Source: Bacteroidia bacterium (GTDB lineage: Bacteria; Bacteroidota; Bacteroidia; Cytophagales; Cyclobacteriaceae). Taken from it: a stretch of 64,000 nucleotides of DNA. The stretch spans positions 1 to 64,000 of the forward strand of contig JAUILA010000020.1 of NCBI GenBank assembly GCA_030432655.1. Reading direction: 5' to 3'. A program made the translations under genes and the position numbers. Below are positions 22,135 through 30,699 of this stretch, one piece after another (the first letter of the stretch is position 1; each line of letters begins with the position of its first letter). The notes under the pieces are model-generated. The model searched no databases and was not told the origin of the DNA. It saw nothing but the letters and a program-made list of their open reading frames with translations.

Positions 22135-23147
22135 GTTGCCGGCTGACATATGAACAGATCGACGGCATGCCTGCCGTTACCCTCGAGAATGACCTGTTAA
22201 AAATCGGACTGCTTCCGGGTCGGGGAAGTGATATTTATCAATTCCATTACAAGCCTGGAGAACAGGATTTTCTGCTTTCCCTGAAGAAAGGGATCCGAAA
22301 CCCTGCAACGCATTTTACGCAGATCCGGGATACAAAGCGGCAATTTGAGGATTATTATTACGGAGGATGGCAGGTATGTTTTCCAAACAGTCCGGCCTTT
22401 AACTACCGGGGGGCCGAACTGGGACAACACGGCGAAGTTTCGCTAATACCCTGGGACTTTACGGTGACGAAGGATACTCCCGGTGAGATTGTTATCACGT
22501 GTAATTCGAATGTGCTTCGGTTGCCGCTTGGGATGGAAAGAATATTCAGTCTGAAAAAGGATGAAGCTTCGCTGACCATTAAGGAAAAAATAGTGAATAC
22601 CGGTGGCACCGCCCTCGACGTCATGTGGGGCCAGCACATTGCATTTGGCCTGCCGTTCCTCAAATCCGGCGCAAAGGTGGAATGTAATGCGGCTACACTG
22701 GAAGCGGAACCTTCAATTCCCGGACCAGTTCTGCTGGAAAGAGGATGCTCTTTTGACTGGCCGGTAGCGCGTACTGTTCAGGGGAAGGAGATCAGGGCGG
22801 ATAATTTTCCGCCGGAAGGCGAAGCCTGCTACAGTGAGCTGGCCTACCTTGAAAATTTTCCTGACAGCGCGGAATACCGCATAATGAATAATGAAATTGG
22901 ATTTCAACTTACCTGGGACGGGAAGTTATTCAAAACACTCTGGATGTGGCAGGAGCGAAATGCCATCAAGGATTTTCCCTGGTGGGGGGATTGTTTTACG
23001 CTGGCGCTTGAACCATGGACTTCCCGGTGGACAGGTGACCCGGAAAAAGCCATTGCTAATGGCGAATGGCTCAACATTGATGCAGGTCAGGAAATTGAAT
23101 CCAGTTTCAGGGCTGCCGTATTTGAAACGAACGTTGGAAACAAATGA
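22131..23147 (+). CDS. DUF4432 aldose-1-epimerase-like protein
   Basis: This 338-residue cytoplasmic protein resembles the DUF4432 branch of the galactose-mutarotase superfamily. Visible landmarks are IGLLPGRGSDIYQFHYKPG near the N-terminus, YGGWQVCFPNSPAFNYRG, the histidine in WGQHIAFGLPFL and LALEPWTSRW near the end. It would supply the correct anomer of a sugar to the dehydrogenase. ATGA overlaps join it to the genes on both sides. No signal peptide is present. Assignment rests on superfamily pattern and context. Confidence 0.78.
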   Translation: MSCRLTYEQIDGMPAVTLENDLLKIGLLPGRGSDIYQFHYKPGEQDFLLSLKKGIRNPATHFTQIRDTKRQFEDYYYGGWQVCFPNSPAFNYRGAELGQHGEVSLIPWDFTVTKDTPGEIVITCNSNVLRLPLGMERIFSLKKDEASLTIKEKIVNTGGTALDVMWGQHIAFGLPFLKSGAKVECNAATLEAEPSIPGPVLLERGCSFDWPVARTVQGKEIRADNFPPEGEACYSELAYLENFPDSAEYRIMNNEIGFQLTWDGKLFKTLWMWQERNAIKDFPWWGDCFTLALEPWTSRWTGDPEKAIANGEWLNIDAGQEIESSFRAAVFETNVGNK

Positions 23148-23989
23148 ATATAACTGAGAAATGCAGTATTTACGCCGAGGGACTGGATCACCCGGAATGT
23201 ATTGCCTGGCATCCTGACGGATCTGTATGGGCCGGAGGAGAAGCAGGTCAGATCTACAGGATAGATCCGGAAAGCCGAACGCCCGAGGTGGTGGCCTCTA
23301 CCGGTGGATTTGTTTTAGGTATTGCATTTAGTCCGGACTGTCAGTGGCTGATGATCTGTGATCTTGCAGGAAGTTGTCTCTGGCGCCTGGATTGTAACAC
23401 ATACGAGCTTAGTAAATTTTCAAAAGGTGCTGGTGATCATGAATTCAGCATCCCGAATTATGCCTGTTTCGATCAGCAAGGCAATGTGTATGTTTCAGAA
23501 AGCGGGGCTTTCCGGGAGGTGATCGGGAAGGTACTCAAATACGATTCACAGGGTAATGGATCAGTATGGTGCCCGGGCCCTCTGAATTTTGCCAATGGAA
23601 TGGCCCTTGATACCTCCGAAGAATACTTATATGTGGTTTGTTCTTTTCTCCCCGGTATAGAGCGAATCCGGATTAATGAAGATGGAACGGCCGGTGAACG
23701 TGAGGTATTTGCCACATTGCCCGAAACAGTTCCCGATGGGGTGGCCTTTGATCATGAAGGGAACCTGTGGGTATCCTGTTACGCACCGAATAAATTATAC
23801 CGTATTGATCCTGACCGCCGGGCCCGCCTGGTAGTCGACGACTGGGAAGGCCATACGCTGGCCAATCCGACCAATATTGCCTTTGGAGGGAAAAGTTTTG
23901 ATCAATTATTTACTGCCAACCTGGGTCGCTGGCATGTAACAAAAATAGATCTGGGAATAAGAGGACTTAAATTACCTTGTCATTTATGA
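23144..23989 (+). CDS. SMP-30/gluconolactonase-family sugar lactonase
   Basis: This 281-residue cytoplasmic six-bladed propeller belongs to the SMP-30/regucalcin family. Landmarks are GLDHPECIAWHPDGSVWAGG with the metal-binding glutamate, IPNYACFDQQGNVYVSE, FANGMALDTSEEYLYVV and VPDGVAFDHEGNLWVSCY. It probably opens the lactone made by the sugar dehydrogenase encoded next to it. Unlike the 15009 gene product it has no signal or cupin domain. It overlaps both neighbours by 4 bp, indicating coupled translation. Confidence 0.87.
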   Translation: MNITEKCSIYAEGLDHPECIAWHPDGSVWAGGEAGQIYRIDPESRTPEVVASTGGFVLGIAFSPDCQWLMICDLAGSCLWRLDCNTYELSKFSKGAGDHEFSIPNYACFDQQGNVYVSESGAFREVIGKVLKYDSQGNGSVWCPGPLNFANGMALDTSEEYLYVVCSFLPGIERIRINEDGTAGEREVFATLPETVPDGVAFDHEGNLWVSCYAPNKLYRIDPDRRARLVVDDWEGHTLANPTNIAFGGKSFDQLFTANLGRWHVTKIDLGIRGLKLPCHL

Positions 23990-24753
23990 AAGAGTTTGAA
24001 GGAAAACATGTCGTAGTGACCGGGGCCGCAAAGGGCATTGGTCGTGGAGCCACGGAAGTATTCCTCCGGGAGGGGGCTTTCGTTACAGGTCTTGATCTTG
24101 ATCAGGACGCCATGGATGCCATGGAGCATGAAAATCTGGTCATGTATACATGTGATGTATCGGACAGCCAATCAGTCAATCAGGTTATAAAGCGTGCATC
24201 CGATAAATTCGGAAAAGCAGAAGTTTTGGTTAATAACGCGGGCATTAATCCGTACGGAACCGTTACTGAAACATCAGAAGAATTATGGGATAAGGTGTTA
24301 AACACCAATCTCAAAAGTGCTTTTCTCATGAGCAAGGCGGTTTTACCGGCCATGGTGGAAGCTCAATCCGGAGTAATTGTCAACGTTTCCAGCGTACAGG
24401 CATTTATTACCCAGGACCAGGTGGCGGCTTATACTACCTCCAAAACAGCCATGCTCGGACTTACCCGAAGTATTGCCGTTGATTATGCGCCGCATATCCG
24501 TTGTGTAGCTGTTTGCCCCGGGACTATCGATACACCGATGCTGCGAAGTGCTTTTCAGGAGTCACCTGATCCGCAGGCAGTTCTGGAGGAATGTATCGAC
24601 ATGCACCTTGTAAAGAAAATTGGTACGCCGGCCGAGGTGGGAGAATTTATTGCCTACCTCGCCAGTGATAAGGCCTCCTTTATGACCGGACAGGCATTCC
24701 GAATCGATGGCGGACTTGGGATTGCCATTGGCGGAAGTAAACAGAAATCATAA
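23986..24753 (+). CDS. SDR-family sugar 1-dehydrogenase (predicted)
   Basis: This 255-residue classical SDR has the cofactor motif TGAAKGIGRGA, NNAGINPYG, the catalytic serine in NVSSVQAF, YTTSK and the C-terminal MTGQAFRIDGGLG. I chose the ATG at 23986, which overlaps the previous stop as ATGA, over an upstream TTG at 23977. The lactonase and mutarotase beside it suggest that it oxidises the sugar at C1 to a lactone. It and the SDR at 20174 are different enough to act at different steps, but which SDR does which step is inference. Confidence 0.83.
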   Translation: MKEFEGKHVVVTGAAKGIGRGATEVFLREGAFVTGLDLDQDAMDAMEHENLVMYTCDVSDSQSVNQVIKRASDKFGKAEVLVNNAGINPYGTVTETSEELWDKVLNTNLKSAFLMSKAVLPAMVEAQSGVIVNVSSVQAFITQDQVAAYTTSKTAMLGLTRSIAVDYAPHIRCVAVCPGTIDTPMLRSAFQESPDPQAVLEECIDMHLVKKIGTPAEVGEFIAYLASDKASFMTGQAFRIDGGLGIAIGGSKQKS

Positions 24754-24769
24754 ATCAGTTAAAGTATCT

Positions 24770-25501
24770 ATGAAGTTAGAGATCGACCATAACAGTTCTA
24801 TTCCCCTTCATGTCCAGGTGGAGGACTTATTGCGAAAAATGATCGCTTTGCCTGAATATCAGGAGGGTAAATTACTTCCGAATGAGCTCAAATTGTCCCG
24901 CCAGCTAGGTATTTCCAGGAATACATTGCGGCAGGCAACCAATAAGCTTGTGTATGAGGGTCAGTTGCTGCGTAAGAAAGGTGTTGGTACAGTTGTTTCG
25001 AAGCCGGTTGACAGTAAGGCGAAAAACTGGATGAGCTTCAGCCAGGAAATGAAGTCAAAAGGAGTAAAGGTGATGAATTATTCCATGAAGCTGGATTGGG
25101 AGATTCCGCCTTCTGAGGTGATCAATTTTTTTGGAATTCCTGAAAAATCCAGGGTGCTTAAAATGGAACGGGTACGGGGGGATGTAAAGAATCCTTTCGT
25201 TTATTTCATTTCCTATTTTAATCCGGCGATTGGTCTCACCGGGGAGGAGGATTATACCATGCCGCTGTACGATATGCTGGAAAAAGAACATTCAGTAATT
25301 GCCAAGCTCAGCATTGAGGAAATAACGGCCATGGCAGCTGATGACATGATTGCGGAAAAACTTAAAGTCAAAACGTCATATCCTATCCTGAAACGTAAGC
25401 GTTTTGTCTACGACCCGGGACGTCGGCCTGTTGAATATAATATTGGCTATTACAAATCTGACAGTATTGTTTACACTGTTGAAAGTGAGAGAGAAATATG
25501 A
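24770..25501 (+). CDS. GntR/HutC-family transcriptional regulator with UTRA ligand domain
   Basis: This 243-residue regulator has an N-terminal winged helix (SIPLHVQVEDLLRKMI, then LSRQLGISRNTLRQATNKL) and a C-terminal UTRA effector domain of about 160 residues containing FISYFNPAIG and RRPVEYNIGYYKSDS. The ATG at 24770 places the helix-turn-helix at the usual distance; an upstream in-frame ATG at 24707 lies inside the SDR gene. It is encoded within the pathway operon it probably controls. The obvious target is GTTCA-N6-TGAAC, found before the pathway and before region C. The inducer is likely a pathway sugar or sugar acid. Confidence 0.88.
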   Translation: MKLEIDHNSSIPLHVQVEDLLRKMIALPEYQEGKLLPNELKLSRQLGISRNTLRQATNKLVYEGQLLRKKGVGTVVSKPVDSKAKNWMSFSQEMKSKGVKVMNYSMKLDWEIPPSEVINFFGIPEKSRVLKMERVRGDVKNPFVYFISYFNPAIGLTGEEDYTMPLYDMLEKEHSVIAKLSIEEITAMAADDMIAEKLKVKTSYPILKRKRFVYDPGRRPVEYNIGYYKSDSIVYTVESEREI

Positions 25502-26607
25502 GAATATCGGGGATGATGATGGCGCTGGTTCTGGCCGGGCTGGCAGCGTCGTGCGGAGCACAGGAAGATAAAGAAAATCAGGGAGAGCAGTCCGGTAAGG
25601 TGAAAACGGTACCTGATTCCTTGTTCACCACAGCATTTCTTCCCGATACAGTCGGATTTGCAGGAGCGGACGGGGTTTATTCCCAGGAAATGCCGGACGG
25701 TCGGACGGTCTGGATTTTTGGAGATACGTTCATCGGCAACCTGACTGATGGGAATAAGCGATTCAAGACAGATCCGCTGTACATACGCAATTCCTTTGTC
25801 ATTTTTGAGGATGACCGGAGAATAACACTTCAACAAGGTAATCCTGAGGAGTTCAGGTCAATGATGATACCACCGGAAGTGGAAGACGGAACTTCAGGCA
25901 AGTCTGAGCTGGAGTTGTGGTACTGGCCAGGAGATGCTTTTATTGAAAATGGTGACCTGAATGTATTTGTAAGCAAATTTTCCCAATCAGGTGAAGGAAT
26001 GTGGGATTTCAATTTTGAAGGTACAGAGCTGGTGTCCTTCTCCTATCCCGGTTTTGAATTTCAACAAGTCGATACGTTTAACGACCTGGACAGTATTCAT
26101 TTCGGCCACGCCATTTGTGAGACGGATTCGTTTACGTATATATACGGACTGAAAGACGGAAAAGCATACGCCGCACGTGCAGAAGCTGGTCATGTGCGGG
26201 GAACCTGGGAGTTTTTTAACGGCAGTGGCTGGGCAACAGATGCAGCTCAGTCGGAGCCTATGCTTGATTTCTCCGGCTCGGAGCAGTTCAGTGTTTTCCC
26301 CTACCAGGGGAAGTTCATAATGATCATGCAGGAAGGCAGTCTGAGCAACCGGATATTCGCTTTCACGGCAGATTCGCCGGCCGGTCCATGGTCGGAAGGA
26401 AAGCTGATCTATGAAATTCCGATTCCTGAAGACAACAAAAATATCTTTACCTATAATGCCCTGGCTCATCCGCAGTTCATGGAGAATGGTATGCTGCTTG
26501 TTTCGTACAATACAAACAGCTTCGAACTGCAGGATCATTTCGACGATGCCCTGATTTACAGACCACGATTTATCAGGGTTCCCATGGCACTGATTCTGAA
26601 AGATTAA
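25498..26607 (+). CDS. DUF4185-like beta-propeller lipoprotein, copy 1
   Basis: This 369-residue lipoprotein (lipobox AASCG) has repeated propeller-type motifs: RTVWIFGDTFIGN, NSFVIFEDD, LWYWPGDAFI, YTYIYGLKDG, EQFSVFPYQGKF, YNALAHPQF and LLVSYNTNSF. The same pattern recurs in the genes at 41720 and 42790. I place it near the DUF4185/DUF5005 group of predicted five-bladed propellers; no activity can be assigned. It overlaps the GntR gene by 4 bp and closes the region B operon, which ties it to uptake or processing of the sugar whose breakdown is encoded upstream. Confidence 0.75.
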   Translation: MRISGMMMALVLAGLAASCGAQEDKENQGEQSGKVKTVPDSLFTTAFLPDTVGFAGADGVYSQEMPDGRTVWIFGDTFIGNLTDGNKRFKTDPLYIRNSFVIFEDDRRITLQQGNPEEFRSMMIPPEVEDGTSGKSELELWYWPGDAFIENGDLNVFVSKFSQSGEGMWDFNFEGTELVSFSYPGFEFQQVDTFNDLDSIHFGHAICETDSFTYIYGLKDGKAYAARAEAGHVRGTWEFFNGSGWATDAAQSEPMLDFSGSEQFSVFPYQGKFIMIMQEGSLSNRIFAFTADSPAGPWSEGKLIYEIPIPEDNKNIFTYNALAHPQFMENGMLLVSYNTNSFELQDHFDDALIYRPRFIRVPMALILKD

Positions 26608-26650
26608 GAATTATTTAAGCGAAATTTATAAAAATGTTAAAAAGGACTAT

Positions 26651-26678
26651 GTTCATACATATGAACATCTTATATTTG
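26651..26678 (+). promoter_or_regulatory. Region C promoter with GTTCA-N6-TGAAC operator, site 2
   Basis: GTTCATACATATGAAC (26651-26666) is a perfect palindrome whose arms extend to ATGTTCATA and TATGAACAT (26649-26668). It shares the GTTCA-N6-TGAAC frame and 12 of 16 bases with site 1. TATATTTG at 26671-26678 matches the Bacteroidota -7 consensus exactly, so the operator covers the -33 position. The first gene starts 26 bp later. Confidence 0.75.
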
Positions 26679-26704
26679 AATAGAACACTAAAAACAAGAG
26701 ACCA

Positions 26705-27574
26705 ATGAGAAGAACTTATCTATCCACCCTTGCTGTGATTGGCGCCCTGAGTGGAATTTTATTCCTTTCAGCATGCGGCGACGATGATGAAAACTTCAGT
26801 AATCCGGATATTTCCATATCCGAAACCAATGTCACCGCCTCTCCCGGCGAGCAGGTGGATGTGACAGTGACCATAAGTGCGGACCCGGAAGCTGAAAATG
26901 TGGTTGTAACAAAATTATGGGACGGTGCTGCTGAGAGCACAGAAACGATCAGTTCCTTTCCATCCAACACATTTACATTCTCCTACACTGTTGAAAATGA
27001 AGATGCAGACCATGTGACAGTGCTTAATTTTACGCTGACAGACACCCGTGGAAATACGGACGAAGTGGAGCTGGTTATTGACGTAGAGCTCACCCCCACC
27101 CAGCTTCTGCTGAAGTACAACTGGAGGCTGAATGAAGAAATTCGTGAGCAAACCGGTGAAAATGATATAACCGAAGCGTATACAGATGATGTCTACCAGT
27201 TTAATGCCGACGGTACTTATCAGAAGTCCATCGGGGAAATGGCGGATGATTTCAGTGATCTGTGGTACAACTACTGTTATTATGACCTGAATGAAACCAC
27301 CATGCGTTTGCTGATGAGCCGCACCGGGGCATTCGCCGAGGAAGTAACAGACACCCTGAACATTATTGTTCTGGATAATGAGAAAATGCATGCTGATGTA
27401 ACCTACTACGGACTCGATGCATTTGGTGATGAATATGATCCGGTAGAGGAGTATGAAAAACGTTTTGTAGCGGTTGCCAAGACTGACTCTTTCGATCCAT
27501 ACATGCCCGGTCCGGATGACGATGCAACCGGTCCTGCAAACATGTGTGCAGACGTGACATTTGAGAATGACTAA
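26705..27574 (+). CDS. Surface lipoprotein of unknown function at head of region C
   Basis: This 289-residue lipoprotein has a clear signal and lipobox (FLSACG) followed by the acidic run DDDE, which in Bacteroidota favours surface export. Residues about 30-125 look like an immunoglobulin or cadherin-like sandwich (SPGEQVDVTVTISADPEAEN). The rest has a lipocalin-like alternation with NWRLNEEI, YQFNADGTYQKS and FVAVAKTD. I do not recognise a named family. Its position before SusC suggests a glycan-binding or assembly role. It is separated from SusC by a terminator-like hairpin. Confidence 0.75.
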   Translation: MRRTYLSTLAVIGALSGILFLSACGDDDENFSNPDISISETNVTASPGEQVDVTVTISADPEAENVVVTKLWDGAAESTETISSFPSNTFTFSYTVENEDADHVTVLNFTLTDTRGNTDEVELVIDVELTPTQLLLKYNWRLNEEIREQTGENDITEAYTDDVYQFNADGTYQKSIGEMADDFSDLWYNYCYYDLNETTMRLLMSRTGAFAEEVTDTLNIIVLDNEKMHADVTYYGLDAFGDEYDPVEEYEKRFVAVAKTDSFDPYMPGPDDDATGPANMCADVTFEND

Positions 27575-27582
27575 TTGAGAGA

Positions 27583-27615
27583 ATACCCCGGGAAATCATT
27601 CCGGGGTATATTTTT
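27583..27615 (+). terminator. Terminator-like hairpin between lipoprotein and SusC genes
   Basis: The arms ATACCCCGG (27583-27591) and CCGGGGTAT (27601-27609) are perfectly complementary around a 9-nt loop and are followed by ATTTTT. Only about 25 bp remain before the SusC ATG, too few for a full Bacteroidota promoter, so the hairpin probably causes partial termination rather than separating two units. Confidence 0.7.
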
Positions 27616-27639
27616 CCACCATATCCCATAGGTATTTCC

Positions 27640-30600
27640 ATGAAGGAATTGCGAGTAATAATTTGCTTGTGCGCTCTTCTATTGTTTACAGGGGCAGTGC
27701 AGGCGCAGACCTACACAGTGTCGGGGACGGTTTCTGATGAGGAGGAGCCGCTGATTGGCGCGAGTATTATGCTGAAGGGCTCCACCACGGGTACGGTGAC
27801 TGGAGTCGATGGGTCGTATACACTTCAGGTGCCTGCCAATTCGGTTATTTCGGTCTCCTTCATCGGGTATATCACCCAGGAGTTTACCATTACCGAAGAT
27901 ACACAGTTGGATATCGTCCTGTCGCAGGATCCTATGCAGCTGGAGGAGGTCGTAGTGATTGGTTACGGATCGGTGCCGAAGAGCGATCTTACCGGGTCCG
28001 TTTCTTCCATTAAGGCGGAGGAATTCATGAATACAGCGATATCATCCATTGATCAGGGTATCCAGGGAAAGGCGGCAGGTGTGGTAGTCAGTATGAGTTC
28101 AGGCCAGCCCGGTGCTCCGTCGTCTGTACGAATCAGGGGAACCAATTCCATCAACGGGAACAATGAGCCATTATATGTGATCGACGGGGTATTTATCGTT
28201 CCTGAAACAAATGTGGGAGCAGTTACAGGACCTTCTTTAAATCCGCTCGAAAGTATAAATCCATCCGATATTGAATCCATTGAAGTCCTTAAAGATGCTT
28301 CAGCTACAGCTATTTATGGTACACGGGGCGCCAACGGGGTGATTATTGTGACCACCAAACGGGGTAAAGCGGGAAAAACGGACATTTCTGTGGATTACAC
28401 AGGAAGTATCCAGGAATTAAGGCATAAAATCCCCATGCTGAATGCGCGTGAACTGGCCGTCCTGGGCAATGAAGCAACGGATAATGCGGGGGCTCCGCGC
28501 AGAACGATCTATGCAAGTCCTGTAAACCTGGGGGAAGGTACTGATTGGCAGGATCAGATTTTCCGCAAGGCGGCGATGCATAATTTTCAGCTGGCAGCCA
28601 GGGGTGGATCGGAAAAAACAACCTACGCCATGTCGGCCAATTTCTTTTCCCAGGAGGGTATCATTGTTAACTCCAATTATCAGAAAGGAAATTTCAGGTT
28701 GAACCTGGATCAAAAACTATCAGAAAAAGTAACGCTTGGTACCAGTCTGAATATTAATCGCGGCGTCCTGAACGGGGTGGTAACGGATTCAGAAGGAGCC
28801 ATTCCTTCCAGTGTTACTTCCTGGGCATTGATCTTCAATCCGGGGCTTCCGGTGTTTGATGCCAACGGCGATTACACCTTTGAAAATAATACGGGACAAC
28901 CTGCCGTAGGAAACCCGGTGGCGGACGCCATGGAAACGCAACAGGTCAGCACAGCCACCCGGTTGCTTGGAAATATTTTTCTGAACTGGAGAATCGACAA
29001 ACATCTGACTTTCAGAACTTCCATTGGTACTGATGCGGCGTTCACCAAGGAAAAATCTTTCATTCCCAATAATATTAAACGTGGACAGGCGACCAACGGA
29101 CAGGCTTCTATTGCTGATCAGCAGGGTTTCAACTGGTTGCTGGAGAATACATTGAATTACCAGAATACCTTTGGTAAGCACGACATTAAGGCAGTGGTAG
29201 GGCATTCCATGCAACAATATGTGAATGAGTTTCTTTTTACAGCCACCTCGGATTTTGATGATAACCGGCTGGGCTACAATGCCCTCCAGGTCGGGGCCGA
29301 CAAAACCCTGATATTTAATGGCAAAAGTGGTTGGCAGCTTCAGTCATTTCTGGGCAGGATAAATTATATATACAATGAGAAGTATCTTTTTACTGCTTCT
29401 GCCCGGGTAGACGGATCGTCAAAATTTGGAAAAGGAAATAAATACGGGGTGTTTCCTTCATTTGCCGCCGCCTGGCGAATTGCGGAAGAGGATTTTCTTC
29501 AAAATGCCGGTGCGCTCAGTGATTTGAAGATACGCGCCGGGTTTGGTATTGTGGGAAATGAAGGCATACCGCCTTATTCATCGCTGGGTCTGCTGGAAAC
29601 AACCGAGGCCTATTTCGGTGAAAATGAGATAGCCAAAGGATCTGGTCCCGCGAGCCGTCAGAACGATGAGCTGAAATGGGAAACCACCGAACAGTTTGAT
29701 ATTGGGCTGGATGTTGGTTTCCTGGAAAACAGGATCACACTCACGACCGATGTTTATTTCAAAAAAACAAGGGATCTGCTTTTAAATGCGCCGGTGCCCT
29801 ATACTTCAGGATTTTCTTCTGCCTTCTTCAATGTGGGTACGATGGAGAATCATGGTGTCGAATTTACCATCAGTTCAGTGAATACTGTTAGGGTAGTTCG
29901 CTGGACCACAAATTTCAATATGGCGTTTAACAGGAATGAAGTCATAGATCTGAACAGTGATGAAGGTATTCCGGCCGAACCCATGCTGGGGATTACCGGC
30001 TGGACGGTTATTCGCAGTGGCCAGCCGATCGGGACTTTTTACGGGTACGAGACCAATGGTATTATACAACTGGATGAAGATCCGGATAACGTTCCCTATT
30101 TCAATGACTATTCCCCAACATTCGGCGATCGGAAATATGTCGATCAGAATGGAGACGGCGTGCTTAACGAAGAAGATATCGTGGAACTGGGGAATGCAAA
30201 TCCCGATTTCAGCTTCGGGATGAACAATACGATTCAGTATAAGGACCTTACGCTTAGTTTTTTCATACAGGGAGTTGTGGGTAATGAAATTGTGAACTTC
30301 AATAAGTTTGGACTCGAAAGTTTTGATGGAAATCAGAATAATTCGACAGCTGCCCTTGACCGGTGGACACCGGAAAACCCAAGCAATATATACCCGAGGG
30401 CCAATGTTTCACCGAGGGTCAATACGTTGTCTGACCATCAGGTAGAGGATGGTTCTTATGTGCGTTTGAAGGATGTTACCCTCACCTATAACCTCGTCCG
30501 TATTCTCCAGAGCAGGAATCTGCCATTTACTTCCTTTAAGGTATTCTTTAGCGGGAAAAACCTCGTGACGATTACGGACTATACCGGGTATGACCCGGAG

Positions 30601-30699
30601 GTGAACCGCTTTGTTAATAACCCGATCGCATTCGGTGCTGATTTCGGTTCTTATCCTACTGCGAAAATTTATTCTGTGGGCTTAAATATCGGATTTTGA
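27640..30699 (+). CDS. SusC/RagA-family TonB-dependent outer-membrane receptor, second locus
   Basis: This 1019-residue receptor has a signal peptide (ending near AVQA), a carboxypeptidase-D regulatory-like domain (GTVSDEEEPLIGASIMLKG), a TonB-box-like LEEVVVIGYGSVPKSDL, and a plug domain. The plug contains IQGKAAGVVVSMSSGQPG and SIEVLKDASATAIYGTRG. The barrel ends in NIGF. Its stop overlaps the SusD start as TGATG. It probably imports the mannose-containing glycan processed by the enzymes encoded downstream. It is clearly distinct from the region A SusC, so the two likely serve different glycans. Confidence 0.96.
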   Translation: MKELRVIICLCALLLFTGAVQAQTYTVSGTVSDEEEPLIGASIMLKGSTTGTVTGVDGSYTLQVPANSVISVSFIGYITQEFTITEDTQLDIVLSQDPMQLEEVVVIGYGSVPKSDLTGSVSSIKAEEFMNTAISSIDQGIQGKAAGVVVSMSSGQPGAPSSVRIRGTNSINGNNEPLYVIDGVFIVPETNVGAVTGPSLNPLESINPSDIESIEVLKDASATAIYGTRGANGVIIVTTKRGKAGKTDISVDYTGSIQELRHKIPMLNARELAVLGNEATDNAGAPRRTIYASPVNLGEGTDWQDQIFRKAAMHNFQLAARGGSEKTTYAMSANFFSQEGIIVNSNYQKGNFRLNLDQKLSEKVTLGTSLNINRGVLNGVVTDSEGAIPSSVTSWALIFNPGLPVFDANGDYTFENNTGQPAVGNPVADAMETQQVSTATRLLGNIFLNWRIDKHLTFRTSIGTDAAFTKEKSFIPNNIKRGQATNGQASIADQQGFNWLLENTLNYQNTFGKHDIKAVVGHSMQQYVNEFLFTATSDFDDNRLGYNALQVGADKTLIFNGKSGWQLQSFLGRINYIYNEKYLFTASARVDGSSKFGKGNKYGVFPSFAAAWRIAEEDFLQNAGALSDLKIRAGFGIVGNEGIPPYSSLGLLETTEAYFGENEIAKGSGPASRQNDELKWETTEQFDIGLDVGFLENRITLTTDVYFKKTRDLLLNAPVPYTSGFSSAFFNVGTMENHGVEFTISSVNTVRVVRWTTNFNMAFNRNEVIDLNSDEGIPAEPMLGITGWTVIRSGQPIGTFYGYETNGIIQLDEDPDNVPYFNDYSPTFGDRKYVDQNGDGVLNEEDIVELGNANPDFSFGMNNTIQYKDLTLSFFIQGVVGNEIVNFNKFGLESFDGNQNNSTAALDRWTPENPSNIYPRANVSPRVNTLSDHQVEDGSYVRLKDVTLTYNLVRILQSRNLPFTSFKVFFSGKNLVTITDYTGYDPEVNRFVNNPIAFGADFGSYPTAKIYSVGLNIGF

